Below, one piece after another: positions 26,717-34,665 of a DNA stretch of 64,000 nt (position 1 is the stretch's first letter; each line of letters opens with the position of its first letter). The stretch comes from Silicimonas sp963779765 (GTDB lineage: Bacteria; Pseudomonadota; Alphaproteobacteria; Rhodobacterales; Rhodobacteraceae): the NCBI GenBank assembly GCA_963779765.1, contig CAVZZP010000002.1, positions 1,652,203-1,716,202 of the forward strand, in the 5' to 3' direction. The position numbers and the translations under genes are program-made. Below the pieces are notes generated by a model that had not been told where the DNA came from, did not search any database, and saw only the letters and a list, made by a program, of their open reading frames with translations.

Positions 26717-28415
26717 TCGCCTTCACGGCCTCGAACTGGGTCAGGAAGACTTTGCCGGTCAAATCCTGAAGGAAGTGGACTTTCTCTAGCCGGTCCATCA
26801 CCGGACCCTTCACCTCGGACAGGTGCAGGGTCACGCCCATCTCCGCCAGCCTCCGGTTGATTTCCTCCAGCGACTCAAGCGCGCTGAGGTCGACGTCGTT
26901 GACGGCCGTGCACTGGAGGATGACGTGCTTGATTTGGGGGTCGCGAGCGATGCGGTTGTGCAGGAAATCCTCGAGGAAACGTGCGTTGGCGAAGTAGAGG
27001 CTTTCGTCGACCCGAAGGGTGAGCACATGCGGATCGGTCTCGACCTTGTGCCGGTGGATATTGCGGAAATGCTCGGTCCCCGGGACGCGGCCGACCTCGG
27101 CGATATGCGGACGCGAGGTGCGGTAGAGGTGCAGCAGGATCGACAGTCCGACGCCCGCCGAGACGCCCGTCTCGACACCTGCCAGAAGCGTCAGAAGGAT
27201 GGTGGCGAGGACGGCGGCGAAGTCGGACTTCGAGTAGATCCAGGCGCGTTTCAATATCGAGAAATCGACGAGGCTGAGAACGGCAACGATTATCGTGGCG
27301 GCCAGCGTTGCCTGAGGCAGGAAATAGACCAGAGGCGTCAGCGCGACGGCGGCGATCGCAAGACCAACGGCGGTGAAGGCGCCGGCCGCTGGGGTCTCGG
27401 CGCCGGCGTCGAAGTTGACGACGGACCGCGCGAAGCCGCCGGTGACCGGATAGCCGCCTGTGAAGGCCGCGCCCAGGTTGGCGGCGCCAAGCCCGATCAA
27501 CTCCTGATTTGGGTCGATGCGCTGTCGCTTTTTCGCGGCGAGGGTCTGGGCGACCGAGATGGACTCGACGAAGCCGATGATCGAGATGAGGAACGCGGGA
27601 AGGACAAGAGCCTCGAGCAGGTCCAGCGACAGCGGAGGCAGCGTCAGTGGCGGCAGGCTTTGCGGTACCTCGCCTACGATCCTGACGCCGCGATCCTCGA
27701 GCCCGAGCGCCCAGACTGCGAAGGTCGTGACGAAGACGGCCGCAACCGGTCCGGCTTTGGTGACGAAGTCTGCGGCTCTCGGTCCGACGCCCATGTTCCG
27801 AAGCATGGGCTTCAGGCCCTTTCGGACCCAGAACAGGAACGCCGTCGCCGCGACGCCGATCACGAGGGTAATGGGGTTCGTGTCGCCGAGGTGCGCCACG
27901 AGAGAGCCAAGCATGGCAGGCAGAGTGTGCCCCTCGGCGCCGACGCCCAGGATGTGCTTGAGCTGGCTCGCCGCGATCAGGATGCCCGAGGCGGTGATGA
28001 AGCCCGCAATGACCGGGTGGGACAGGAAGTTCGCGACGAAGCCCAGGCGGAACAGTCCCATGGCGAGCAGCATAGCGCCCGAGAGGAAGGCGAGCGTCAG
28101 CGCGGCAGCAGCATAGCCCATCGTGCCCTGCTCGGCGATCTGCCCCAGGGCCGCGGCCGTCATAAGCGAGACGACGGCGACAGGTCCGACGGCGAGCGCC
28201 CGGCTTGTTCCGAAGACGGCGTAGAGAAGGATCGGAGCTATCGAGGCATAGAGACCCGCTTCGGGTGGTAGGCCGGCCAGAAGCGCATAGGCCAGCGACT
28301 GGGGGATCAGCATGATCGTCACGATCACTGCCGCTACGAGGTCGTTCGAGAGCGCCCCGCGATCATAGCTGCGGCCCCAGTCCGCTATGGGGAGGTATCG
28401 TCTGAGCGCAATCAT
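26700..28415 (-). CDS. SulP family anion permease with STAS domain
   Basis: About 571 residues from the ATG at 28415 (MIALRRYLPIADWGR); a GTG at 28496 would add 27 residues and overlap the upstream gene by 43 bases. About ten to twelve membrane segments form a SulP transporter, with the family signature AVIVTIMLIPQSLAYALLAGLPPEAGLYAS near the N-terminus (about 26-55; the key residues are PQS and PPxxGLY). A cytosolic STAS domain (about 440-560: VLTLRVDESLYFANARFLED, VILQCTAVNDVDLSALESL) closes it. SulP proteins move sulfate or other anions. It is last in the reduced-sulfur operon, where exporting sulfate or sulfite made by oxidation would be a fitting role, an inference from position. Confidence 0.9.
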   Translation of the reverse strand: MIALRRYLPIADWGRSYDRGALSNDLVAAVIVTIMLIPQSLAYALLAGLPPEAGLYASIAPILLYAVFGTSRALAVGPVAVVSLMTAAALGQIAEQGTMGYAAAALTLAFLSGAMLLAMGLFRLGFVANFLSHPVIAGFITASGILIAASQLKHILGVGAEGHTLPAMLGSLVAHLGDTNPITLVIGVAATAFLFWVRKGLKPMLRNMGVGPRAADFVTKAGPVAAVFVTTFAVWALGLEDRGVRIVGEVPQSLPPLTLPPLSLDLLEALVLPAFLISIIGFVESISVAQTLAAKKRQRIDPNQELIGLGAANLGAAFTGGYPVTGGFARSVVNFDAGAETPAAGAFTAVGLAIAAVALTPLVYFLPQATLAATIIVAVLSLVDFSILKRAWIYSKSDFAAVLATILLTLLAGVETGVSAGVGLSILLHLYRTSRPHIAEVGRVPGTEHFRNIHRHKVETDPHVLTLRVDESLYFANARFLEDFLHNRIARDPQIKHVILQCTAVNDVDLSALESLEEINRRLAEMGVTLHLSEVKGPVMDRLEKVHFLQDLTGKVFLTQFEAVKAITRPA

Positions 28416-28453
28416 GCGGCCCTTGCCTGCTTTCGTTGAGATCGGGACCGGCG

Positions 28454-30142
28454 TCACTTGGCTGAGGCGCGAAGTGGTGTCGGTTTCGCCATCCACTCAC
28501 GGCCCTTCAACATGCCCTGCCAATAAATAGGCGGCAGTATCTTTTCTTTCAGGAGCCATGCCAGGCGCGAGGGCTTTGTGCCGTCGATGACGGACTTGGG
28601 GAAGCTTGGAAGCATGGCGCCGCCATAGCCGAACTCGGCAAGGACAATCTTGCCTCGCTCGACGGTGAGGGGACAGGACCCGTAGCCGTTGTACTGCGCG
28701 ACGGGTGCCTTGCCGTCGATGTCGGCGGCAACGTTTTCCGCCACAATCGGCGCCTGGATGCGGGCTGCGGCGGCGGTCTTCGCATTGGGTGCATTCATCA
28801 CGTCGCCGAGCGACCAGATGTTGTCGTAGGTCTTGTGCCGAAGCGTCGCCTGATCCACGTCGATCCAACCCGCTGCGTCGGCAAGAGGCGAGACGCGGAT
28901 GAAGTCTGGAGCCGTCTGTGGCGGCACGACGTGGATCATGTCGAAGTCCACCTCGACCCTCTCGGCCGGAGTGTCGGGTTTCGAGACTGTGAACCACGCC
29001 TTTCGGGACGCTCCGTCGATCGCGACGAGGTTGTAGAAGAAGTTCACTGTCGCGCCGTACTTGCGGATGTATTCCTCCAGCGCGGGCACATAGTCCTTCA
29101 CGCCGAAAAGGACGCCGCCCGCGTTGTTGAATTGGATGTCGATGTCCTTGAGAACGCCGCGGCGGAACCAGTGGTCGCCCGACAGGTACAGCGCCTTTTG
29201 CGGCGCGCCCGCACACTTGATCGGCATCGGAGGCTGAGTGAACACCGCGCGGCCCTTCGTCATGGCCTGCACAAGCTGCCAGGTATAGGGCGCCAGGTCG
29301 TAGCGATAGTTCGACGTGACGCCGTTCTTGCCGAGCGTGTCGACCAGGCCCTCGATCTTGTTCCAGTCGAGCTTCAGACCCGGGCAAACGATCAGTCGGC
29401 CGTACTTTATGACCCGGCAGCCGTCCAGGATGACGGCGTTGTCCTTTGGCTCGAACGCGGCGACGGCGGCCTTGATCCAGGCGACGCCCTTCGGGATCAG
29501 CGAGCCCATGGTGCGGACCGTGTCCTTGGCGTCGAAGATGCCACCTCCCACCATCGTCCAGCCCGGCTGGTAATAGTGGATGTCGGCCGGGTCGATGATG
29601 GCGACGTCGAGGTCGGGTTTGCGGGACTTGAGGCTGGAGGCGACGGCGATGCCCGCCGCACCGGCACCAACGATCACAACATCATACGCCGCGTCGGCCT
29701 TGTCGGTCGGTGTGCGCCCTCCATTGGCGATGCGGCGCACGACACCGCCCATGTCGTATCCGGCGGCTTTTGTGGTGGCGAGGATGTCGGCGACCGACAG
29801 GCGCTCGGCCTGGCTGAGCGACCAGAGCGTGATCGATCGCGTCCCGGTCCTGCAATAGGCGAGGACAGGGCCGGGAAGGGCGTCGAGGGCCCGGCCGAAA
29901 TCGACGGCGTCCTCGTCCGACACCTTGCCGGCTATTATCGGCATGTAGCGCGCCTCGAGTCCCAGCTTCCGGGCCGCCGACGCGATCTCGTCGAAGGTGG
30001 GCTGATCGGGGCCCTCGCCGTCGGGGCGGTTGCAGATAATGGCCCGGAAGCCCGCATCCTTGAGCTCCGCGATGTCCTCGACGCCGATCTGAGGCGAGAC
30101 GGACAGCTTGGCGGTCACTGGCTTGTAGTCGACGTCGCTCAT
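28454..30142 (-). CDS. Fusion of DUF442 phosphatase-like domain and sulfide:quinone oxidoreductase-like flavoprotein
   Basis: 562 residues. Residues about 1-110 form the beta-lactamase-hydrolase-like (DUF442) domain with the cysteine-phosphatase loop AYCRTGTRS (about 91-99). Residues about 140-562 are an SQR-type pyridine nucleotide-disulfide flavoprotein: FAD motif VVIVGAGAAGIAVASSL (about 145-161), then ICPGLKLDWNKI-like and VMNAPNAKTAAAARIQ segments. SQR oxidises sulfide to persulfide or polysulfide at the membrane and passes electrons to quinone. The cysteines expected for a canonical SQR are only partly evident (one lies in PIKCAGAPQKALY, about 310), so substrate details are open. It lies downstream of the persulfide dioxygenase, which would use its product. 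Confidence 0.9.
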   Translation of the reverse strand: MSDVDYKPVTAKLSVSPQIGVEDIAELKDAGFRAIICNRPDGEGPDQPTFDEIASAARKLGLEARYMPIIAGKVSDEDAVDFGRALDALPGPVLAYCRTGTRSITLWSLSQAERLSVADILATTKAAGYDMGGVVRRIANGGRTPTDKADAAYDVVIVGAGAAGIAVASSLKSRKPDLDVAIIDPADIHYYQPGWTMVGGGIFDAKDTVRTMGSLIPKGVAWIKAAVAAFEPKDNAVILDGCRVIKYGRLIVCPGLKLDWNKIEGLVDTLGKNGVTSNYRYDLAPYTWQLVQAMTKGRAVFTQPPMPIKCAGAPQKALYLSGDHWFRRGVLKDIDIQFNNAGGVLFGVKDYVPALEEYIRKYGATVNFFYNLVAIDGASRKAWFTVSKPDTPAERVEVDFDMIHVVPPQTAPDFIRVSPLADAAGWIDVDQATLRHKTYDNIWSLGDVMNAPNAKTAAAARIQAPIVAENVAADIDGKAPVAQYNGYGSCPLTVERGKIVLAEFGYGGAMLPSFPKSVIDGTKPSRLAWLLKEKILPPIYWQGMLKGREWMAKPTPLRASAK

Positions 30143-30168
30143 GGCGGATCCTCAGAGGGTGTGGGTTC

Positions 30169-30191
30169 TCCCGGGCCTGGGCGGCCCGGGA
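30169..30191 (-). promoter_or_regulatory. Intercistronic hairpin between persulfide dioxygenase and SQR fusion genes
   Basis: Perfect 9-bp stem, TCCCGGGCC (30169-30177) and GGCCCGGGA (30183-30191), with a 5-base loop in the 60-base gap. No T-run follows on the minus strand. Likely an mRNA processing or stabilising element that sets the ratio of the two proteins. Confidence 0.55.
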
Positions 30192-30202
30192 ATGGGAAAG
30201 CG

Positions 30203-31084
30203 TCAGAGACCGCTCAGCGGAACCTTCAGCATCGGGTTCCCGTCCTTGTCGCGCGGCACCTCTCCGGCCCGCATGTTCACCTGCAGCGACGGGAGGATCA
30301 GCTTTGGCATGTCGAGCGTCGCGTCACGCTCGGTCCGGAAGCGGATGAACTCCTCGCGCGTGGCACCCTTGCCGACGTGGATGTTGTGCGCCTTCTCGTC
30401 GCCGACCGTGGTTTCCCATTCGATGTCGCGACCGTTCGGCCCGTAGTCGTGGCACATGAAGAGTCGCATGTCGTCAGGCAGCGCCAAGACCTTCTGGATT
30501 GAGTCGTACAGCGTCCCGGCATCGCCTCCCGGAAAGTCGGCGCGCGCCGATCCGCCGTCCGGCATGAAAAGAGTATCGCCGACGAAGGCAGCGTCGCCCA
30601 TGACATGCGTCATGCAGGCCGGCGTGTGGCCTGGCGTATAGATCGCGAAGGCCTCCATGTTGCCGATACGGTAGGTGTCGCCGTCTTCGAGCAGCGCGTC
30701 GAACTGAGAGCCGTCGCGCTGGAACTCGGTGCCTTCGTTGAAGATCTTCCCGAAGGTCTCCTGCACGACCATGATCTTCGCGCCGATGCCGATCTTGCCG
30801 CCCAGCTTCTCCTGGATGTATGGCGCGGCGGACAGGTGGTCTGCGTGGACGTGGGTCTCGATGATCCAGTCCAGCGTCAGACCGCGACTCCGCACCTCTT
30901 CGATCAGCCTGTCGGCATGATCGTAGGTGATCCGCCCGGCGGCGTAGTCGATGTCCATGACGCTGTCGACGATGGCGCAATGGTCGCTGGAGGGATCCTT
31001 CACGATGTAGCTGATCGTATTGGTCGCCGGGTCGAAGTGGGCCGAAACGTCGGGATGGACGGTCATGTTGACGGGGTAAGTCAT
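30203..31084 (-). CDS. MBL-fold persulfide dioxygenase (ETHE1/Blh type)
   Basis: 293 residues of the metallo-beta-lactamase fold. The iron site motif ETHVHADHLSAAPYI (HxHxDH, about 71-85) is intact, followed by YTPGHTPACM, FVGDTLFMPDGGSARADFPGG (about 170) and the distal FMCHDYGPNGR. The AR..FPGG.A segment is typical of persulfide dioxygenases rather than glyoxalase II. The enzyme oxidises glutathione persulfide to sulfite with oxygen. It lies 17 bases after the second YeeE/YedE gene and before the SQR fusion, giving a sulfide-to-persulfide-to-sulfite route. Confidence 0.92.
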   Translation of the reverse strand: MTYPVNMTVHPDVSAHFDPATNTISYIVKDPSSDHCAIVDSVMDIDYAAGRITYDHADRLIEEVRSRGLTLDWIIETHVHADHLSAAPYIQEKLGGKIGIGAKIMVVQETFGKIFNEGTEFQRDGSQFDALLEDGDTYRIGNMEAFAIYTPGHTPACMTHVMGDAAFVGDTLFMPDGGSARADFPGGDAGTLYDSIQKVLALPDDMRLFMCHDYGPNGRDIEWETTVGDEKAHNIHVGKGATREEFIRFRTERDATLDMPKLILPSLQVNMRAGEVPRDKDGNPMLKVPLSGL

Positions 31085-31101
31085 GTCTTCCCTCCTCAGG
31101 G

Positions 31102-31536
31102 TCAGGTCGCCGCAAGCCGCGAGGCGCGGCGGCGTTGCAATGTCTTTGCGGTCAGGATGCCGGCGAGGAGCGCCGCCATGAACAGGACCACTTCAGTGCG
31201 CCCGGTGCCGAGCGCGGGGATCGCGCCGCCCGGGCAGAAGCCCGCGATGCCCCAGCCGACGCCGAAGGTGGCCGAGCCGAGGATCAGGGGCAGGTCGAGG
31301 TCGCGCCGCGTCGGAAGCTGGAACTTGCCCTCTAGGATGGGCTTGGGACGTTTCAGGACGTAGCGGTAGCCGATGAAGGTCGTGACGACCGCACCACCCA
31401 TGACGAATGCGAGGCTGGGGTCCCAAGTGCCGAACAGGTCGAAGAAGTTCAGGACCTTCGCCGGGTTCGCCATGCCGGAAATCGAGATGCCGACGCCGAA
31501 CACGAGACCGATCAGATAGCTTGCAAGGATGCGCAT
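31102..31536 (-). CDS. YeeE/YedE family membrane protein (second half-channel, DUF6691 type)
   Basis: 144 residues with four hydrophobic segments. The first is ILASYLIGLVFGVGISISGM with the family GxGxxxSGM motif; the next pair is LAFVMGGAVVTTFIGYRYVL and LILGSATFGVGWGIAGFCPGGAIPALG, holding the conserved cysteine in GFCPG. These proteins import thiosulfate or other sulfur species, or receive sulfur via that cysteine. It is one half of a two-gene channel with the neighbour at 31540, separated by 3 bases. It has no tusA-like partner in the window. Confidence 0.9.
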   Translation of the reverse strand: MRILASYLIGLVFGVGISISGMANPAKVLNFFDLFGTWDPSLAFVMGGAVVTTFIGYRYVLKRPKPILEGKFQLPTRRDLDLPLILGSATFGVGWGIAGFCPGGAIPALGTGRTEVVLFMAALLAGILTAKTLQRRRASRLAAT

Positions 31537-31539
31537 GGT

Positions 31540-31971
31540 TCAGCCTCCCATCAGATGGCGGACGACGAAGACCGTGACGAAGGTCGTCACCATGAAGGTC
31601 AGGGTCGCGGCGATAGAGCGGGGCGACAGGCGCGCCATACCGCAGACGCCGTGGCCGCTGGTGCAGCCCGACCCGTAGGTGACGCCGATGCCGACGATGA
31701 AGCCGCCGACAAGAAGCATTGGCGTCGAAACCGGGACTTGCACGGCGGGCAGGGCGCCCGTCATAGCCCACACAGCGGCGGGACCGCTGACCATGCCGAG
31801 CACGACGGCCGCGCGCCAGGCGAAGTCCGAGCGATCGGAAGGGCTCATCACGCCGGCGAGTATGCCGGTCGCCCCCATGACGCGACCCATGATGGCCATC
31901 AGGAGGACGGCAGCCAGTCCGATCAGGACGCCGCCGCTCAGAGACTGAAAGGGGGTGAATGCAGTTTCCAT
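31540..31971 (-). CDS. YeeE/YedE family membrane protein (first half-channel)
   Basis: About 143 residues from the ATG at 31971 (METAFTPFQSLSGG); a GTG two codons earlier is an alternative. Four membrane segments are visible, among them GGVLIGLAAVLLMAIMGRVMG and MLLVGGFIVGIGVTYGSGCTSGHG, the latter carrying the SGCTSGHGVCG motif whose cysteines are thought to relay sulfur. With the next gene it builds a full YeeE/YedE channel. It is the first structural gene after the Crp/Fnr regulator, with a 15-bp perfect palindrome in between. Confidence 0.9.
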   Translation of the reverse strand: METAFTPFQSLSGGVLIGLAAVLLMAIMGRVMGATGILAGVMSPSDRSDFAWRAAVVLGMVSGPAAVWAMTGALPAVQVPVSTPMLLVGGFIVGIGVTYGSGCTSGHGVCGMARLSPRSIAATLTFMVTTFVTVFVVRHLMGG

Positions 31972-32068
31972 CGTCACGAGGCCGGATCCATCTGGTGAAG
32001 TCGAAGCATTTGCATGGTCGTGTGTCCTGTCGATGTGTGTCGTTCTAACGTGTCGCGATCCGGTCTTC

Positions 32069-32083
32069 CGTGACTAAGTCACG
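32069..32083. promoter_or_regulatory. 15-bp perfect palindrome, candidate operator of the sulfur operon
   Basis: CGTGACT-A-AGTCACG, with 7-bp arms around one base, lies between the regulator stop (32096) and the first channel gene (start 31971). Its GTGA half-sites match what a CRP-type recognition helix reads, though the spacing (GTGA-N5-TCAC) is one base shorter than the usual N6. Confidence 0.55.
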
Positions 32084-32095
32084 CTCGGTGCGCTT

Positions 32096-32773
32096 TCAGG
32101 CGGCGAGGTCGCTCAGCGCATCGCGGTCGAGAAGACGGACGGTGCCGCGGGATTGTTCGACCCAGCCGCGGCGCTGAAACTCCTGAAGCTGGCGGGACAC
32201 CACTTCGCGGGCCGTGCCAAGCTCGACCGACAGCTTCTGGTGTGTCGTCTCGATGCTGTCCGCCCCATGCGACAGCTCGATCAGCTTTTGCGCGAGCCGA
32301 ACGTCCATCCTCTGGAATGCGACCTCGTCGATGACGAGAAACAGATCCGTGATGCGCTTGGAGAAGGCCGAGAAAACGAACTGCCGGAAGGTCTTCGATT
32401 GCGCAACCAGGTCGTCGAAGACCTGGCGTGGCACGGCAGCCGCGCGCACCGCGGTCTCGGCATAGCCTTCAGCGGAATAGTCGTCATAGGCGAGAAGGCA
32501 GGCGGTCGTCAGGACGCAGCTTTCGCCAGCGTTGATCCGGTAAAGCACGATCTCGCGGCCGGATTCCGACACCTGCTGCACGCGAACCGTTCCATCCAAG
32601 AGGAAAAGCATGTTCTCGGGCGACTTGCCGGGACCGAAGATCACTGTGTCGGCAGGTACCTCGATGATCTGGCTCCGTCGCAACAGGAGTTCCTTGATTG
32701 GAGGCTCAAGGCGCGACAGCCCGGCGAAACGGTCGAGCCAGGTCGCAGTCGTCTTGCTCTCCACCGGTCGCAC
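32096..32773 (-). CDS. Crp/Fnr family transcriptional regulator
   Basis: 225 residues from a GTG at 32773, the only in-frame start after an upstream stop, with GGGAG about 7 bases before it. An N-terminal cyclic-nucleotide-binding-type sensor domain (about 25-145) is followed by a winged helix with TAREVVSRQLQEFQRRG (about 180-196), whose E-x3-R pattern resembles CRP/FNR recognition of GTGA-like half-sites. No four-cysteine FNR cluster is seen, but single cysteines occur in GESCVLTTACLL (two, about 90-100) and could sense sulfur or redox state. It heads the reduced-sulfur operon and is the probable regulator. Confidence 0.9.
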   Translation of the reverse strand: MRPVESKTTATWLDRFAGLSRLEPPIKELLLRRSQIIEVPADTVIFGPGKSPENMLFLLDGTVRVQQVSESGREIVLYRINAGESCVLTTACLLAYDDYSAEGYAETAVRAAAVPRQVFDDLVAQSKTFRQFVFSAFSKRITDLFLVIDEVAFQRMDVRLAQKLIELSHGADSIETTHQKLSVELGTAREVVSRQLQEFQRRGWVEQSRGTVRLLDRDALSDLAA

Positions 32774-32790
32774 CGTTCCGCTCCCAGACT

Positions 32791-32816
32791 GTCATATTCG
32801 CGATTGCTTATATGAC
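32791..32816. promoter_or_regulatory. Inverted repeat upstream of the Crp/Fnr gene
   Basis: Perfect 7-bp arms GTCATAT (32791-32797) and ATATGAC (32810-32816) with a 12-base spacer. It ends 18 bases before the GTG start, where it could overlap a promoter. Possible autoregulatory site or binding site of another regulator. Confidence 0.45.
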
Positions 32817-32904
32817 GTAGGATGAATTGGGCCGGATTTGAAGCGAATCTTCGCTCTGGCAGAGAGACGGCAGCTGTGCAGGCGTTCCAGGTGACGTGGT
32901 GGCC

Positions 32905-33741
32905 CTAGCCCAACTCCATCGTGGCAATCGCCATCAGTGCATCCGACTGACGCGGGGCGCGTCCGCGGTACATCCTCGCCGTGGCAAAGGTCTCGGAGAA
33001 ACCTTCATCCGTAAGAGCCGTCGAGAACCCCACGCTGCCGGATGGCACGTCCACGACGATTTCGGTGGATGGCATCCTCAGAAGGGCGGTCCTCATCAAG
33101 GTAAATGCTGCTTCGGGATTCGGCGCGACCACAGGACCGATTTTCACTCCAGAACGGCATCTGCGTATTGTCGCAAAGCCCTTCAAATCAGCCCCACTGG
33201 TCAGGACGACGCTCTTTCTGCCGTCCGTCGGCGTCAACCACTCGGTTAGGAACGCCGTCCGCAAGTATCCGTTCGCATCGGCATCGAGCGCCAGCACGTC
33301 CGGTACGTCTGTCTGTTGCAGATCGCGGACATTCTCCGCTTCGAAAGGTTCGATGCATCCCTCGTAACGCACCGTGGCGCCTGAACGAACGAAGCCGGAT
33401 TGCGCATAGTTCGCTTCCTGAGCGGCTACTCCGTCCAGGCCTATTGTGCGGGAGCCCGCGTGATCGAGGGCTTGCTTCCAGAGAGCGAAGCCCAGGCCTT
33501 GGCCACGAAATTCCCTGCGACAGATGTAAAGGCCGAGAAAGGCGAAGACGTCCGAATGGTTGACGACCGAGATCGCCGCGACAGGAACGCCTTCGACTTG
33601 AGCTATGAAAAATCCGCTGGGGTCGGCAGCAAGGAAGACTTCGGCGTCACCAAGGCCAGGATTCCAGCCCTCGGCCTCGGCCCAATCGAGCATGGTCCGC
33701 AGATCTTCGATGTTGGCGACCCGGATTTCTGTCGCCGTCAT
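32905..33741 (-). CDS. GNAT N-acetyltransferase with C-terminal Acetyltransf_18-like domain
   Basis: 278 residues. The N-terminal GNAT domain (about 5-135) has LGLYICRREFRGQGLGFALWK, with the RGQGLG acetyl-CoA loop at about 78-83. The C-terminal part (about 155-278) resembles the second domain of YitH-type GNAT proteins (GFATIRRCRSGVKIGPVVAPN, VGFSTALTDEGFSETFATARMYRG). The substrate is unknown. Its ATG overlaps the stop of the GntR regulator (4 bases), so the two form a small operon divergent from the ABC transporter locus. That suggests it may acetylate a compound handled by the locus, an inference. Confidence 0.87.
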   Translation of the reverse strand: MTATEIRVANIEDLRTMLDWAEAEGWNPGLGDAEVFLAADPSGFFIAQVEGVPVAAISVVNHSDVFAFLGLYICRREFRGQGLGFALWKQALDHAGSRTIGLDGVAAQEANYAQSGFVRSGATVRYEGCIEPFEAENVRDLQQTDVPDVLALDADANGYLRTAFLTEWLTPTDGRKSVVLTSGADLKGFATIRRCRSGVKIGPVVAPNPEAAFTLMRTALLRMPSTEIVVDVPSGSVGFSTALTDEGFSETFATARMYRGRAPRQSDALMAIATMELG

Positions 33742-34421
33742 CGTCGGAGAGCTTCTTTCAGAGGACCGGGGGTCCTTACCGGGTTGCTGAGGTCGAGCGA
33801 TGCGAGAAGATCAAGGAGATGGTTCTTCATGAGTTCCTCCGCCAGTTCACCGTCATTCCGTGCCAAGGCCGATATCAGTGCGTTGTGCGCGTGGCTTTCG
33901 CAGACCGCCAGCTTTCTCCTCCAGTAGAGCGCGATGATGAGCGAGGATCGTGAGACGAGTTGCTTGATGATCTCCTCGATTGTGGTCTGCTTGGCGATGC
34001 GCGCGATTTCGATGTGAAAAAGCCCGGAGAGGTGCAGCGCACGGCCAAGCCGGTCTTCCCTGAGCGCGGTGTGCTCCTCCTCAAGGTGACGGCGGAGGCG
34101 AACGACCGCGTCTTCTGTCATGCGCTCGGCAGCGGACATGGCGGTCCTGGGTTCAAGCAGGGCGCGGGCCTCGAAGACCTCGCGCGCTTCGCGCACCGAC
34201 GGCTGCGCGACAAACGCCCCCCGGTTTCTGCGCAGATCGACAAGGCGCTGGTGCGACAGAGACTGAAGTGCGGCCCGAGCCACGGTTCGGCTGACTCCGA
34301 AGATGACGCCCACTTCGTCTTCGTTCAGCTTCGAGCCCGGCGCGATGCGATGTTCGTGGATCGCGTCGGCTAGTTCTTGGGCGATCCTGTCGCTGGTGTT
34401 CGTCGTTTCGTCGCCGTCCAT
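33738..34421 (-). CDS. GntR family regulator, FCD (FadR-like) subgroup
   Basis: 227 residues from the ATG at 34421. The N-terminal winged helix (about 8-72) shows LADAIHEHRIAPGSKLNEDEV and FGVSRTVARAALQSLSHQRLV, followed by LRRNRGAFVAQPS. The FCD ligand domain (about 80-215) has the metal-binding Asp/His residues spread over EEEHTALR, LSGLFHIEIARIA and ESHAHNALISAL. These regulators usually repress catabolic operons until a small acid binds. It is divergent from the ABC/racemase/deacetylase locus and a TGTATACA palindrome lies in the shared promoter gap. Confidence 0.93.
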   Translation of the reverse strand: MDGDETTNTSDRIAQELADAIHEHRIAPGSKLNEDEVGVIFGVSRTVARAALQSLSHQRLVDLRRNRGAFVAQPSVREAREVFEARALLEPRTAMSAAERMTEDAVVRLRRHLEEEHTALREDRLGRALHLSGLFHIEIARIAKQTTIEEIIKQLVSRSSLIIALYWRRKLAVCESHAHNALISALARNDGELAEELMKNHLLDLLASLDLSNPVRTPGPLKEALRR

Positions 34422-34504
34422 CGCCGCTTTCTTTGCCTTCGAGTAGCCTAACAGTGACCGCCTCGTCCAAGACCGGCAAGGTGGGTCGATCGTTCGAGGC
34501 CTGA

Positions 34505-34516
34505 TTGTATACACAA
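34505..34516. promoter_or_regulatory. Candidate GntR operator in the divergent promoter
   Basis: TTGTATACACAA contains the perfect 8-bp palindrome TGTATACA (34506-34513), close to the TTGTATACAA-like sites of FCD-type GntR proteins. A further half-site TTGTA follows at about 34527. It lies about 85 bases from the gntR start and 150 from the ABC ATPase start. Confidence 0.55.
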
Positions 34517-34665
34517 AAGGGTGCAATTGTAGGCACTCACCCCTCGCGTCAGCCCAGGCATTGCGCACTCGCTGTCAGAGACCCGTTCGCGTTCGCTTTC
34601 GTATGCACTTCCGCCGCCAACTCACCACAACCTTTCCAAACAGACAGCGGACCAGGGGGCGTGCG

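Noticed and set aside
26823..28271. A 482-codon plus-strand frame opposite the SulP gene
   Set aside because: Charged, repetitive antisense translation of membrane-helix codons; the real gene is on the minus strand.
30203..31084. Glyoxalase II
   Set aside because: The HxHxDH site is shared, but the ARADFPGG segment and neighbours (SQR fusion, sulfur channels) fit persulfide dioxygenase better.
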